A stretch of DNA of 64,000 nt from CAZJUP01 sp964549275 (GTDB taxonomy: Bacteria; Fidelibacterota; Marinisomatia; Marinisomatales; TCS55). Below the pieces are notes generated by a model that searched no databases, had not been told where the DNA came from, and saw only the letters and a program-made list of their open reading frames with translations. The translations under genes and the position numbers were made by a program. The stretch spans positions 1 through 64,000 of the forward strand of contig CAZJUP010000008.1 of the NCBI GenBank assembly GCA_964549275.1, read 5' to 3'. This document shows positions 1-8,414 of the stretch, piece by piece; positions within the stretch are counted from its first letter, which is position 1, and every line of letters starts with the position of its first letter.

Positions 1-129
1 AACCCTAATCTGCAAGGAGCTTCCCTTTTGTTTCAACTAAAAATGATACAACGTCCAGCGGGTATTTATTTTTACCAGATTCAAGCCAATGATTTTGTAA
101 AAACACGTAAAATGGTCTTGTTAAAATAA
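1..129 (+). CDS. 3' end of a T9SS-secreted protein (partial)
   Basis: An open frame enters from the left edge and ends at TAA 127-129. The visible 42 residues start NPNLQGASLLF, pass through RPAGIYFYQIQA and end KTRKMVLLK. This is the classic C-terminal part of a type IX secretion sorting domain: a strand pair, then G-(I/L)-Y-(F/Y), then a basic tail ending LLK. The same ending appears in the M1 peptidase and the giant protein later in the window. The functional domain of this protein lies outside the window, so only secretion through T9SS, with probable cell-surface anchoring, can be inferred. Confidence 0.8.
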   Translation, partial: NPNLQGASLLFQLKMIQRPAGIYFYQIQANDFVKTRKMVLLK

Positions 130-220
130 ATGCAGGTTTCTTGCCTTCTTTTGAGAATATCTTCTATCTTTCATTTTACCGTTTGTCATCCATAGTTTCT
201 GCCAACTAATCGAGAGAAAA

Positions 221-619
221 ATGACCCCATATTCTGCCCATTATTCACAGTTTGTTATGCCGAACCACATTAATGTTGTCCAGACCCTGTTTGGTGGGCA
301 AATGATCGCCTGGATTGATCTTGCTGCGGCTAAGGTAGCCTTTCGCTTTTTGAAAGGATCCGGGGCAGATGCAGCCGTAACACGGGTCATAAAAGAAGTG
401 GAATTCAAAGACCCTGTTTATCTTGGGGAATGGGTGAGCTTTGTGGCTACGGTAGAACATGCCGGGAAATCTTCAATAACCATTAAAGTAGAAGCCACTG
501 CCGAAGGCAGAAAGTCGGGTAAACGAATCGCGTGTATGGCAACCGTTGTTATGGTTTCAGTAAAAAAAGATGGGGACGGGCAATATATTAAATTTCATCA
601 TGGCAAATCCTGCGATTAA
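221..619 (+). CDS. Acyl-CoA thioesterase, hotdog fold (YciA/BFIT-like)
   Basis: The 132-residue protein matches the single-hotdog acyl-CoA thioesterase family, which hydrolyses acyl-CoA to free acid and CoA in the cytoplasm. The segment NVVQTLFGGQMIAWIDLAA (about residues 19-37) is the family helix, with the G-G-x-(M/L) turn and the catalytic Asp in WIDLAA. The later VEFKDPVYLGEWV strand and ATVEHAGKSS also fit. Length is normal. The start has only a weak purine-rich stretch (cgagagaaaa) before it. The next gene's likely start at 600 lies inside this gene, so the two are probably translationally coupled. The chain-length preference cannot be read from sequence. Confidence 0.85.
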   Translation: MTPYSAHYSQFVMPNHINVVQTLFGGQMIAWIDLAAAKVAFRFLKGSGADAAVTRVIKEVEFKDPVYLGEWVSFVATVEHAGKSSITIKVEATAEGRKSGKRIACMATVVMVSVKKDGDGQYIKFHHGKSCD

Positions 620-1550
620 CTACCTTAAACAAGGGTTACTTCTTTTATCTTTTGCCTTGATATGGAATTGCGCCGGCAGAAAATCTCCGCAAACGACTAT
701 TTCTAACCCCATTTATTTAAACAAAGAAGCAGAAGTCTCCATCCAATATGAATACGATGTGGTCACCCTTACTGCGCCCATAGAAATTAAGGAGTCTTCT
801 CCCACAGCCTATAAATTGGGTCTGTTTAAGCGATCCCATCCTGCCGAACCTTTTATTGAAAAAGTATTTTTCCCCGGAGAACCCATTAAAATAGTACTCC
901 CAAGGAATGTGTTTGATACAGAAGAATTGGGTAACCGGGCTGTCCTGACTCCTTTTGGCAGTGATTTTAATCCCCTTGAGCATTTATTTTCCTTAACGGA
1001 AGAGGAAGAATTAACCTTACCACCTTTTATCATAAAACCGCCCCCGGCAATTCTAAAAATATATTGTTTTTCCCGTGGAGACAGTCTCCCTATTGCCGAG
1101 GCTCTGATTTCTGTGGTGGATGAAGAAGGGCAACCGAAGATTTTCAATACGGATTCAACAGGATACGCCAGGGTTGAGACGAGTCGGCCTGGAGTAGATG
1201 ATGACGTAAAAATATCCGTAGACACCCAGGGGAAAACACCACCATGGTTGGGACGGATAATGTTGAATTCCGAAGGACGAGGAGAAAAAACAATTTGGTT
1301 AGGTTCATATCCCGAAACGGATTCTTCAGGTGTAGTCTATACCGTTATATCAGATTTGGTTCCACTGCGCAGGGGACCCGAAAATGGTTCTGAATCCATA
1401 TTTTTACTTTCGGAAGGGGATAGAATAACAGTGACAAAAATTTCCGGAGATCGAGTATTCGGCAGTACAGAAGTCTATATAGAAGCTCATGCAAATCCTG
1501 TGAAATTTTCCGGGTGGGTTCTCAAGAAATTTTTAAAGGTATATGAATGA
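600..1550 (+). CDS. Envelope protein with carboxypeptidase-regulatory-like and SH3-like regions
   Basis: I chose the ATG at 600, not the in-frame one at 570, because it directly precedes an N-terminal hydrophobic segment (LKQGLLLLSFALIWNCAG). The Cys there suggests a lipoprotein, although the lipobox is not canonical (W-N before Cys). About residues 155-230 resemble a carboxypeptidase regulatory-like beta sandwich (SVVDEEGQPKIFNTDSTGYA). The last 70 residues, with VPLRRGPENGSESIFLL and [14 protein letters not shown], resemble a bacterial SH3-type domain. The product is 316 residues. The gene overlaps the thioesterase by 20 bp and the next gene by 4 bp. Function is unknown; an envelope location is inferred from the signal sequence. 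Confidence 0.6.
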   Translation: MANPAINYLKQGLLLLSFALIWNCAGRKSPQTTISNPIYLNKEAEVSIQYEYDVVTLTAPIEIKESSPTAYKLGLFKRSHPAEPFIEKVFFPGEPIKIVLPRNVFDTEELGNRAVLTPFGSDFNPLEHLFSLTEEEELTLPPFIIKPPPAILKIYCFSRGDSLPIAEALISVVDEEGQPKIFNTDSTGYARVETSRPGVDDDVKISVDTQGKTPPWLGRIMLNSEGRGEKTIWLGSYPETDSSGVVYTVISDLVPLRRGPENGSESIFLLSEGDRITVTKISGDRVFGSTEVYIEAHANPVKFSGWVLKKFLKVYE

Positions 1551-2035
1551 ACTCCTTTGTGGCAAAAATGTTCTTTTTGGGATGGGCCTTTGGTCAAATA
1601 TCCGCACATATTACCAGTACTCCTTCCGGGGCACTGGTATCCATAAATGGAAATTCTATTGGGACCACACCCATCAATGATTACCGGTTAGGGACCGGGA
1701 AGCAAACCTTTGAATTAAAACTGGATGGGTATGCGCCAGCCGCTAAAACAATGGATATCCAATCAGCCAAATCGGTAAGATTGGCGTTTCATTTAAAAAA
1801 ATTATACCACATTACATTTAAGACAGATGAAAAAGGTGTGATGTTTGTTTTTAATAAAATCGATTCCGTAAAAGGAGGAAAGAATGACTTGGTGATGGAA
1901 GAAGGAGAACATCATTTTCAAGCCCTTCGAAATGAGAGAGTGATTGATGAAAAAATCATCATTATCGATCGCCATAAAACTATTGAATATAAGTTGAAAA
2001 AACAGACGAGAAAATCGGCGGAATCTTCCGAATAA
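1547..2035 (+). CDS. PEGA-domain exported protein
   Basis: This 162-residue protein begins with a short hydrophobic export signal (about residues 5-20). It then carries a PEGA domain at about 20-80: [20 protein letters not shown] with [13 protein letters not shown] is the typical P-x-G-A-x-(V/I)-x-(V/I)-(N/D)-G pattern. The C-terminal half is rich in charged strands ending [14 protein letters not shown] and is not recognised. The ATGA overlap with the upstream gene (start 1547, upstream stop 1548-1550) indicates coupling. PEGA domains are usually found in extracytoplasmic proteins of surface or sensing systems. No specific role can be assigned. Confidence 0.7.
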   Translation: MNSFVAKMFFLGWAFGQISAHITSTPSGALVSINGNSIGTTPINDYRLGTGKQTFELKLDGYAPAAKTMDIQSAKSVRLAFHLKKLYHITFKTDEKGVMFVFNKIDSVKGGKNDLVMEEGEHHFQALRNERVIDEKIIIIDRHKTIEYKLKKQTRKSAESSE

Positions 2036-2117
2036 ATATTGGAAACAGGATAAATGTGTCTTAATTTATCGTCATCTTACAAATGTATTTACACATGTTT
2101 TAAAAGGAGCATTAACC

Positions 2118-4055
2118 ATGTCCGAAAAAATATTTAATCCCTCAGAAAAAGCACAAAATGGTGCATGGGTATCTTCCATGGATACTTATGACGAAACCTA
2201 TGAAAAATCCATAAAGAGCCCCAATGAATTTTGGGCGAAAATTGCCGAACGCCTTACCTGGTTTAAGAAGTGGGATAATGTGGTTGACTATGATTTTGTT
2301 GGGGCAAATATTTCCTTTTTCCAGGGAGGAAAATTAAATGTCAGTTATAATTGTCTGGACCGGCATGTAGAGGCCGGTCACGGAGATCAGACTGCCATTA
2401 TTTGGGAAGGGAATAATCCCAGCGAGGATAAAACATTCACCTACAGCGAATTATTGGTTGAAGTAGAAAAATTCGCGAATGTGTTGAAATCCAATGGTGT
2501 GCAAAAGGGAGAACGGGTTTGTATTTACATGCAAATGATTCCCGAATTGGCCATTGCCATGTTGGCCTGTACAAGAATCGGTGCCATTCATTCCATTGTA
2601 TTTGGCGCCTTTAGTTCCGATTCTCTCAGAGACAGAATTAACGACTCCAGCTGTAAAATCCTCATTACTCAGGATACAGGTGTGCGGGGAAAAAAATTGA
2701 ATATTCCCATGAAGGTTAATGCCGATAAGGCTGTTGATGAATGCCCTTCAATTGAACACATTTTTGTTGTTCAACGAACCGGCGAACCGGTGAATATGGT
2801 AGAAGGCCGTGATTTGTGGTGGCACGAAGAAATGGAAAACGCCCATGCAAAATGCACACCGGAACCCATGGATGCAGAAGATCCGTTATTCATCCTTTAT
2901 ACTTCCGGATCCACCGGAAAACCTAAAGGGGTTCTGCATACGACGGGAGGATATTTAGTCTACACGTCTTATACCCATGAAAATATATTTGATTATCATG
3001 AAGGGGATGTGTACTGGTGCACGGCAGACATTGGCTGGGTAACAGGCCACTCTTACATTGTTTACGGGCCGCTGGCAAACCGAGCGGTGACCGTCATGTT
3101 TGAAGGTGTTCCAAATTACCCGGATTTTGGCAGATTCTGGGAAATTGTGGACAAACATGGAATCAATATATTCTATACGGCACCCACAGCCTTACGGGCC
3201 CTGATGAAAGAAGGAGATTCCTGGGTTAATAAACACGATTTATCCAGTTTAAGATTACTGGGAACTGTGGGCGAACCGATAAAAGAACCAGAATGGATGT
3301 GGTACTATAATATCGTCGGTAAAGGAGAGTGTCCCATTGTTGATACATGGTGGCAGACAGAAACGGGCGGTATATTAATTACACCCCTACCCGGTGCAAC
3401 ACCCCTAAAACCGGGGTCTGCCACCTTTCCATTTTTTGGTGTAGAACCGGTTCTTTTGACGGAAGAAGGAAAAGAAATCTCCGGGAATGGTGTCCAGGGG
3501 TTGTTGGCCATTAAATCCGCATGGCCGGGAATGATGCGAACACTTTACGGAGATCATGAACGATTTCGCCAAACCTATTTTGGGTTATATCCCGGTTATT
3601 ATCTCACTGGAGACGGCGCAAAGCGAGATGAAGACGGCTATTATTGGATTACTGGGAGAGTTGATGATGTTCTAAATGTATCAGGCCATCGTATCGGAAC
3701 GGCCGAAGTAGAAGGAGCCATTGGCAAAGCCGATGGCGTAGCTGAAGCGGCTGTTGTGGGGTATCCTCATGACATCAAGGGTCAGGGTATTTATGCTTAT
3801 GTTACCCTCATGACTGGAATGGAAGAAAACGGAAGCATAGAAGGTGATATCCGTGAAATGGTCAAACGGGAAATTGGCCCCCATGCGAAACCGGATAAAA
3901 TTCAATTTACACCTGCCCTGCCTAAAACACGGTCAGGGAAAATTATGCGCCGAATTCTAAGAAAAATTGCTGAAGGCGAAGTGGATAAACTGGGCGATAC
4001 CTCCACCTTGGCCGATCCAACGGTAGTAGATAATCTCGTTACTGGCCGACAATAA
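2118..4055 (+). CDS. acs: Acetyl-CoA synthetase (AMP-forming)
   Basis: Acs converts acetate, ATP and CoA to acetyl-CoA, AMP and PPi through acetyl-AMP. The 645-residue length matches bacterial Acs. Visible motifs are the adenylate-forming P-loop [11 protein letters not shown] near residue 260, the WWQTETGG motif near 415, YYLTGDGA and [15 protein letters not shown] around 495-525, and the C-terminal [11 protein letters not shown] near 605. The Lys in that last motif is the acylation-controlled catalytic lysine in the family. A strong ribosome site (aaaaggagc) sits before ATG 2118. A hairpin terminator follows, so the gene probably ends its transcript. Confidence 0.97.
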   Translation: MSEKIFNPSEKAQNGAWVSSMDTYDETYEKSIKSPNEFWAKIAERLTWFKKWDNVVDYDFVGANISFFQGGKLNVSYNCLDRHVEAGHGDQTAIIWEGNNPSEDKTFTYSELLVEVEKFANVLKSNGVQKGERVCIYMQMIPELAIAMLACTRIGAIHSIVFGAFSSDSLRDRINDSSCKILITQDTGVRGKKLNIPMKVNADKAVDECPSIEHIFVVQRTGEPVNMVEGRDLWWHEEMENAHAKCTPEPMDAEDPLFILYTSGSTGKPKGVLHTTGGYLVYTSYTHENIFDYHEGDVYWCTADIGWVTGHSYIVYGPLANRAVTVMFEGVPNYPDFGRFWEIVDKHGINIFYTAPTALRALMKEGDSWVNKHDLSSLRLLGTVGEPIKEPEWMWYYNIVGKGECPIVDTWWQTETGGILITPLPGATPLKPGSATFPFFGVEPVLLTEEGKEISGNGVQGLLAIKSAWPGMMRTLYGDHERFRQTYFGLYPGYYLTGDGAKRDEDGYYWITGRVDDVLNVSGHRIGTAEVEGAIGKADGVAEAAVVGYPHDIKGQGIYAYVTLMTGMEENGSIEGDIREMVKREIGPHAKPDKIQFTPALPKTRSGKIMRRILRKIAEGEVDKLGDTSTLADPTVVDNLVTGRQ

Positions 4056-4073
4056 TCATTCAGTATATCGATG

Positions 4074-4102
4074 AAAAAAGGGGCTCTTTGAGCCCCTTTT
4101 TT
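4074..4102 (+). terminator. Rho-independent terminator after acs
   Basis: The inverted repeat aaaaaggggctc / gagccccttttt with a 3-4 base loop, continuing into a run of T, lies 19 bp after the acs stop. The A-rich left arm means it could also work in the opposite direction. Confidence 0.9.
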
Positions 4103-4220
4103 ATTTAGATAATGAAAAGGGTTTGCAAAATAAGACAAGTTACTCTTAATATAAGAGGTCGAAACAAGTTGTTTCACAATTATTAGGTTGGCAAATCATA
4201 AAAATTTTGAGGGTCATTTT

Positions 4221-5558
4221 ATGAGAAATCTTCAACAATTTATCATATTCATTATATCTGTAATTATCGTAGTACCTGCATGGGCGTCGAAAGAGTCCAA
4301 AATCGCAGGAAAATGCGTAACGTGTCATAAAGAAAAAAATATAGGGTTATATCAGCAGTGGCGAAATTCCAGCCATGGAAAATCAAACGTATCCTGTTAT
4401 GATTGCCACAAGGCAGAGAAAAATGAACCGGATGCATTTTTTCACGAAGGCGCGTACATTGCCACATTAGTCACACCAAAAGATTGTTCTTCCTGTCATC
4501 CCCAGGAAACAAAGGAAACTGAAAATTCTTATCATGCCCATGCAGGAGAAATTTTAGAATCAAAAGATGCCTTTTTAGCCCATGTAGCGGGGGGACATCC
4601 TGTTGTGATGACCGGATGTGAAAGCTGCCATGGCGCTAAAATTAAAATCGATCCCAACTCACCAAATAAATTATCAAAAGAAAGCTGGCCCAATTCCGGA
4701 ATCGGACGGCTTAACCCCGATGGATCCAAAGGCTCCTGTAATGCCTGTCACTCCAGGCATGGTTTTTCCAAGGAACAGGCGCGCCAGCCTGAGAATTGCG
4801 GAAAATGTCATTTAGGCCCGGACCATCCGCAAAAAGAAATCTACGAAGAATCAAAGCACGGCATTGCCTATCGTGCGTTCAAAGATGAAATGAATATGGA
4901 CCGGGATCAATGGATTGTAGGAGAGGATTATTATCAGGCGCCTACCTGTGCCACCTGCCATATGTCCGCAACAAAAACCCAAAAAGTAACCCACGATGTC
5001 GGAGACAGAATCACATGGACTCTACGTCCCATTGTTTCTAAACGTAAAGACAATTGGAAACAAAAAAAGGAAAATATGAAAAACGTTTGTCTCTCTTGCC
5101 ATCAGGATGCATTTGTTGAAGGACATTACTATCAGTACGATGCCACTGTAAAGCTTTACAATGAAAAATTTGCCAAACCCGCAAAAGCCATTTATGACCT
5201 GATAAAACAAAAAGGACTTCGGGAAAACTCTGCAGGATTCACCAATGAAATTGATTGGCAATTTTGGGAATTATGGCATCATGAAGGACGTCGTGCCCGA
5301 ATGGGAGCGGCCATGATGGCTCCGGATTATACCTGGTGGCACGGCATCTATGATGTGGCTCATAATTTCTATTTCGAATTTTTACCCAGCGCCTACGAAT
5401 ATGACGATAAAGAAGTGAATGCCTACATCGATAATCTACTGTCTGACAACGAAATGCATACGTGGCTGAAACGATCCGGTAAAGAATTGAAAGGGGAAAT
5501 TCGAGAAGGAAAACTCCAAAAGGTATATCAGGATTTATTTAAAGCTGATTCGGAGTAA
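4221..5558 (+). CDS. Octaheme cytochrome c, hydroxylamine oxidoreductase (HAO) family
   Basis: I chose ATG 4221 over an in-frame 4188 because it has a GAGGG site and starts a clean signal peptide (FIIFIISVIIVVPAWA). The 445-residue product has eight CxxCH motifs: CVTCH, CYDCH, CSSCH, CESCH, CNACH, CGKCH, CATCH and CLSCH. Their spacing, the APTCATCHMS block followed by THDVGDR, and the late DYTWWHGIYDVAHNF segment place it in the HAO/octaheme family. Members oxidise hydroxylamine or hydrazine, or reduce nitrite or hydroxylamine, in the periplasm. The His-Asp pair after heme 7 matches the active-site pair of the family. Direction of catalysis is not readable. The next gene is a NapC-like anchor, which favours a reductive, quinol-fed role, as in epsilonproteobacterial haoA-haoC pairs (inference). 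Confidence 0.85.
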   Translation: MRNLQQFIIFIISVIIVVPAWASKESKIAGKCVTCHKEKNIGLYQQWRNSSHGKSNVSCYDCHKAEKNEPDAFFHEGAYIATLVTPKDCSSCHPQETKETENSYHAHAGEILESKDAFLAHVAGGHPVVMTGCESCHGAKIKIDPNSPNKLSKESWPNSGIGRLNPDGSKGSCNACHSRHGFSKEQARQPENCGKCHLGPDHPQKEIYEESKHGIAYRAFKDEMNMDRDQWIVGEDYYQAPTCATCHMSATKTQKVTHDVGDRITWTLRPIVSKRKDNWKQKKENMKNVCLSCHQDAFVEGHYYQYDATVKLYNEKFAKPAKAIYDLIKQKGLRENSAGFTNEIDWQFWELWHHEGRRARMGAAMMAPDYTWWHGIYDVAHNFYFEFLPSAYEYDDKEVNAYIDNLLSDNEMHTWLKRSGKELKGEIREGKLQKVYQDLFKADSE

Positions 5559-5563
5559 ATGGC

Positions 5564-7060
5564 ATGCGTCGGATATACCTTAATATCCTGAAAGGGCTTT
5601 CCGTGAATTGGTACGGAAAGGTGGGTGTCGTGTTGGCAACTTCAACCTTTATCACTTTTTCGTTTCTGGAAATTCTAAGTCTGGTCGGTATATACACCAA
5701 CGCCTATATGGGGTTGATTACGTATCTGCTGTTTCCAACATTATTTTTTATTGGATTGGTATTGATACCCATAGGATGGTTTTCTTACCAAAAGTCAACA
5801 GGGAAGACCACACGAGACCTGTTGGTGGAACGGGTTGGTGAAGAAGAGTCCGCACCAAAATTATTTGGGTCAAGAGTGTTTCTCATGCTGTTGGGACTCA
5901 CAGGGTTAAATGTCATATTCATGGTTGGAGCCAGCACCAGGGCTCTTCACTTCATGGAATCTGCTGAATTTTGCGGATCAGCCTGCCATACGGTTATGAG
6001 TCCTGAATATGTCGCTTACCAAGCATCTCCTCATGCCAATGTCCCTTGTGTTTCCTGCCATGTTGGTGAAGGTGTAGGGGCGCTTATTCAGACAAAACTG
6101 AGCGGGGCGCGTATGATGATCAAAGCATCCCTAAATACGTATACCCGACCCATTCCTACACCGGTTCATGATTTACGTCCGGCGAGAGAAACCTGCGAAA
6201 AATGCCATTGGCCGGATAAATTTTACGGAAGCCGCTTTAAACAAATTGTCCGATATGATCAGGACGAATCCAATACTCCGCGATATACCACCCTGAATAT
6301 AAAAATTGATTCCCACGAAGCCATCCGTACGGGAGTGCATTGGCATATTGGAGAAGAGAATGAAGTGCGCTATGCGTCTGTGGATGACAAGAGGAAAAAA
6401 ATTCTATGGGTCGAAGTCAAAAAACCAGATGGCTCATGGAAACGGTTTGTAAATCGACGATTAAAGTTCAAACAGGCAAAGGATGAAATTGTCCGCACTA
6501 TGGATTGTGTTGATTGTCATAACCGAGCCACGCATATTTATCAGGATCCGGGATTTGCCATTGATGAGGCCATAGCCAAGGGGGAAATTGATTCTCGCAT
6601 TCCCTTCATAAAACGGGAAGGATTGGCCGCTCTCCGAATGGGATATAAAAATAAAGAAGAAGGCCGAGAATTTATTGACCAGCACTTGTTCGGGTTTTAC
6701 AGGGACGAGTATAAAAATGTATCTCTGAAAGATATGGAACAGGCCTCAAGAGCACTACAGAAAATATATACTCGAAATATCCATCCGGGAATGGGTGTGG
6801 AGTGGGGGACATATCCCAATCATATCGGTCATACAGAAAGCCCTGGCTGTTTTCGCTGTCATAATGAAAATATGATTGACATAGATGGAAAACAAGTTTC
6901 TGATGATTGTACGTTATGTCATTCTATTTTAGCCAATGATGAAGATGTTCCCTTCAAATATCTGGTCCCTGCCGATTCCACACAACCCAACTATGACATG
7001 CATATATATTTACAGGATGAATTTATTAATTCCTTTCGTTATAAAAATATTAACCATTAA
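5564..7060 (+). CDS. Membrane-anchored NapC/NirT-like hexaheme cytochrome c
   Basis: The 498-residue protein has three hydrophobic segments in its first 130 residues (about 22-45, 48-72 and 104-122), then a periplasmic heme domain. Hemes are CGSACH, CVSCH, CEKCH, CVDCH, CFRCH and CTLCH. The first has three residues between the cysteines (CX3CH), followed by TVMSPEYVAYQASPHANV, a NapC/NrfH-like signature. Such proteins take electrons from the quinol pool and pass them to a soluble periplasmic partner. It lies 5 bp after one octaheme gene and 13 bp before the other, so it is the probable shared membrane electron donor or acceptor. The N-terminus is longer than in tetraheme NapC/NrfH, which have one membrane helix. 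Confidence 0.85.
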   Translation: MRRIYLNILKGLSVNWYGKVGVVLATSTFITFSFLEILSLVGIYTNAYMGLITYLLFPTLFFIGLVLIPIGWFSYQKSTGKTTRDLLVERVGEEESAPKLFGSRVFLMLLGLTGLNVIFMVGASTRALHFMESAEFCGSACHTVMSPEYVAYQASPHANVPCVSCHVGEGVGALIQTKLSGARMMIKASLNTYTRPIPTPVHDLRPARETCEKCHWPDKFYGSRFKQIVRYDQDESNTPRYTTLNIKIDSHEAIRTGVHWHIGEENEVRYASVDDKRKKILWVEVKKPDGSWKRFVNRRLKFKQAKDEIVRTMDCVDCHNRATHIYQDPGFAIDEAIAKGEIDSRIPFIKREGLAALRMGYKNKEEGREFIDQHLFGFYRDEYKNVSLKDMEQASRALQKIYTRNIHPGMGVEWGTYPNHIGHTESPGCFRCHNENMIDIDGKQVSDDCTLCHSILANDEDVPFKYLVPADSTQPNYDMHIYLQDEFINSFRYKNINH

Positions 7061-7073
7061 ACGGAGTGTCCAT

Positions 7074-8324
7074 ATGAAGAAACTCATAGTTGTTTTCATG
7101 ACATTATCAGCCCTGACCGGGCTAGCCTTTGCCGATCAGGATTGTATATCCTGCCATAAGAAGATTACACCGCAAATTGTAACAGACTGGCGGTTAAGTG
7201 AACACAGTAAAAATGACGTATTTTGTGAATCCTGTCACGGGGAAGACCATAATACTATGACGGATTTTGCCAAAGTAGATATTCCCACACATAACACATG
7301 TTACGACTGCCATGAAAAACAAGTTGATCAGTTTTTAACCGGGAAGCATTCGAAAGCGTGGGTTGCCCTAAAGGCCATGCCAACAACCCATTGGCTGCCC
7401 ATGGAATTGGTCGACGGTCAAAAGGGATGCGGCGGCTGCCATAAAATTGGAGTCAAATCCGAAGAAGAGATTGCCAAACTAAAAGCAGATGGTCATGGTT
7501 TCGGTACTGCGTCTTGTGATGCATGCCACACCCGTCATACTTTTTCTAAAGTGGAAGCGCAACAGCCTCAAGCCTGTCAAACCTGCCATATGGGGTTTGA
7601 CCATCCTCAGTGGGAAATGTATTCCTCATCCAAGCATGGGGTTCGATATTTATTGAAACAGCAGGGTATCCTTAACGAAAATACCTCTGCTCCCACGTGC
7701 CAAACCTGCCATATGTCTGAAGGAAACCACGCTGTGCGGACGGCTTGGGGATTTCTGGGAGTGCGTACCCATGGGTTAGCACCACATCCGGATGATGATG
7801 AAGAATGGTGGGCCAATCGGGTAACCATTCTCCAGGGATTGGGTGTATTAGACCCCTCTGGTAACCCCACAGGGAGATTGGATGCCGTAGTAGCCGCAGA
7901 TGTTGCTCGCCTCGATGCAGATGATTTTAATCAAGAACGTGCTAAAATGATTAAAATATGCAGTGATTGCCATTCGGAAAACTATGCAAAAAAGGAGTTA
8001 GAAAAAGCAGATGGGTTAATTCGGGAGGGAGACAAACTCATGGCTCAAGCCATTAAAACCATTGCGGCATTATATAAGGACGGCATTTTGGTAAAACCGG
8101 AGTCCTACAGTTATGATTTTCCGGACCTGCTTACTTTTCATGATGCACCCCGCCCTATCGAACAGAAGCTTTTTATTATGTTTCTCAAACATCGTATGCG
8201 GTTGTTTCAAGGAGCGTTTCATGCGAATCCTGACTATTCACTGTGGTACGGTTGGAGTGAAATGAAAATGGATTTGGCGGAAATAAATGAAATGGCAGAG
8301 AGTCTACGAACCCTGTCTCATTAA
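7074..8324 (+). CDS. Second octaheme cytochrome c, divergent HAO-like paralogue
   Basis: The start at 7074 follows an ACGGAG site and begins the signal peptide KKLIVVFMTLSALTGLAFA; the longer in-frame ORF from 6936 is rejected. The 416-residue mature-type protein has eight CxxCH motifs: CISCH, CESCH, CYDCH, CGGCH, CDACH, CQTCH, CQTCH and CSDCH. Blocks such as CDACHTRHTFSKVEAQQP, SSKHGVRY and APTCQTCHMS align with the first octaheme protein, so they are paralogues. After heme 7 it has GNHAVRTAWGFLGVRTHG instead of the THDVGDR of its partner, and the C-terminal block reads NPDYSLWYGW. The catalytic His-Asp pair may therefore be absent, pointing to a different substrate or an electron-transfer role. 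Periplasmic location is inferred. Confidence 0.82.
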   Translation: MKKLIVVFMTLSALTGLAFADQDCISCHKKITPQIVTDWRLSEHSKNDVFCESCHGEDHNTMTDFAKVDIPTHNTCYDCHEKQVDQFLTGKHSKAWVALKAMPTTHWLPMELVDGQKGCGGCHKIGVKSEEEIAKLKADGHGFGTASCDACHTRHTFSKVEAQQPQACQTCHMGFDHPQWEMYSSSKHGVRYLLKQQGILNENTSAPTCQTCHMSEGNHAVRTAWGFLGVRTHGLAPHPDDDEEWWANRVTILQGLGVLDPSGNPTGRLDAVVAADVARLDADDFNQERAKMIKICSDCHSENYAKKELEKADGLIREGDKLMAQAIKTIAALYKDGILVKPESYSYDFPDLLTFHDAPRPIEQKLFIMFLKHRMRLFQGAFHANPDYSLWYGWSEMKMDLAEINEMAESLRTLSH

Positions 8325-8362
8325 TTAAGAAATTAGAGGGGGATATAAAAATATATTAAGAC

Positions 8363-8395
8363 AGCTCTCGTTCTTCTGTTCGGGAGCTTCTTTTT
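8363..8395 (+). terminator. Rho-independent terminator after the cytochrome genes
   Basis: The stem agctctcg / cgggagct (8 bp with one G-U pair) has a 10-base loop and is followed by TCTTTTT. It lies 38 bp after the second octaheme stop and 20 bp before the barrel gene. It would end or attenuate the cytochrome transcript before the outer-membrane gene. Confidence 0.75.
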
Positions 8396-8414
8396 AAATA
8401 AAGTAAGGAATAAA

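Noticed and set aside
4188..4220. Upstream in-frame start for the first octaheme cytochrome
   Set aside because: It would put 11 polar residues before the signal peptide; ATG 4221 has a ribosome site and a normal signal sequence.
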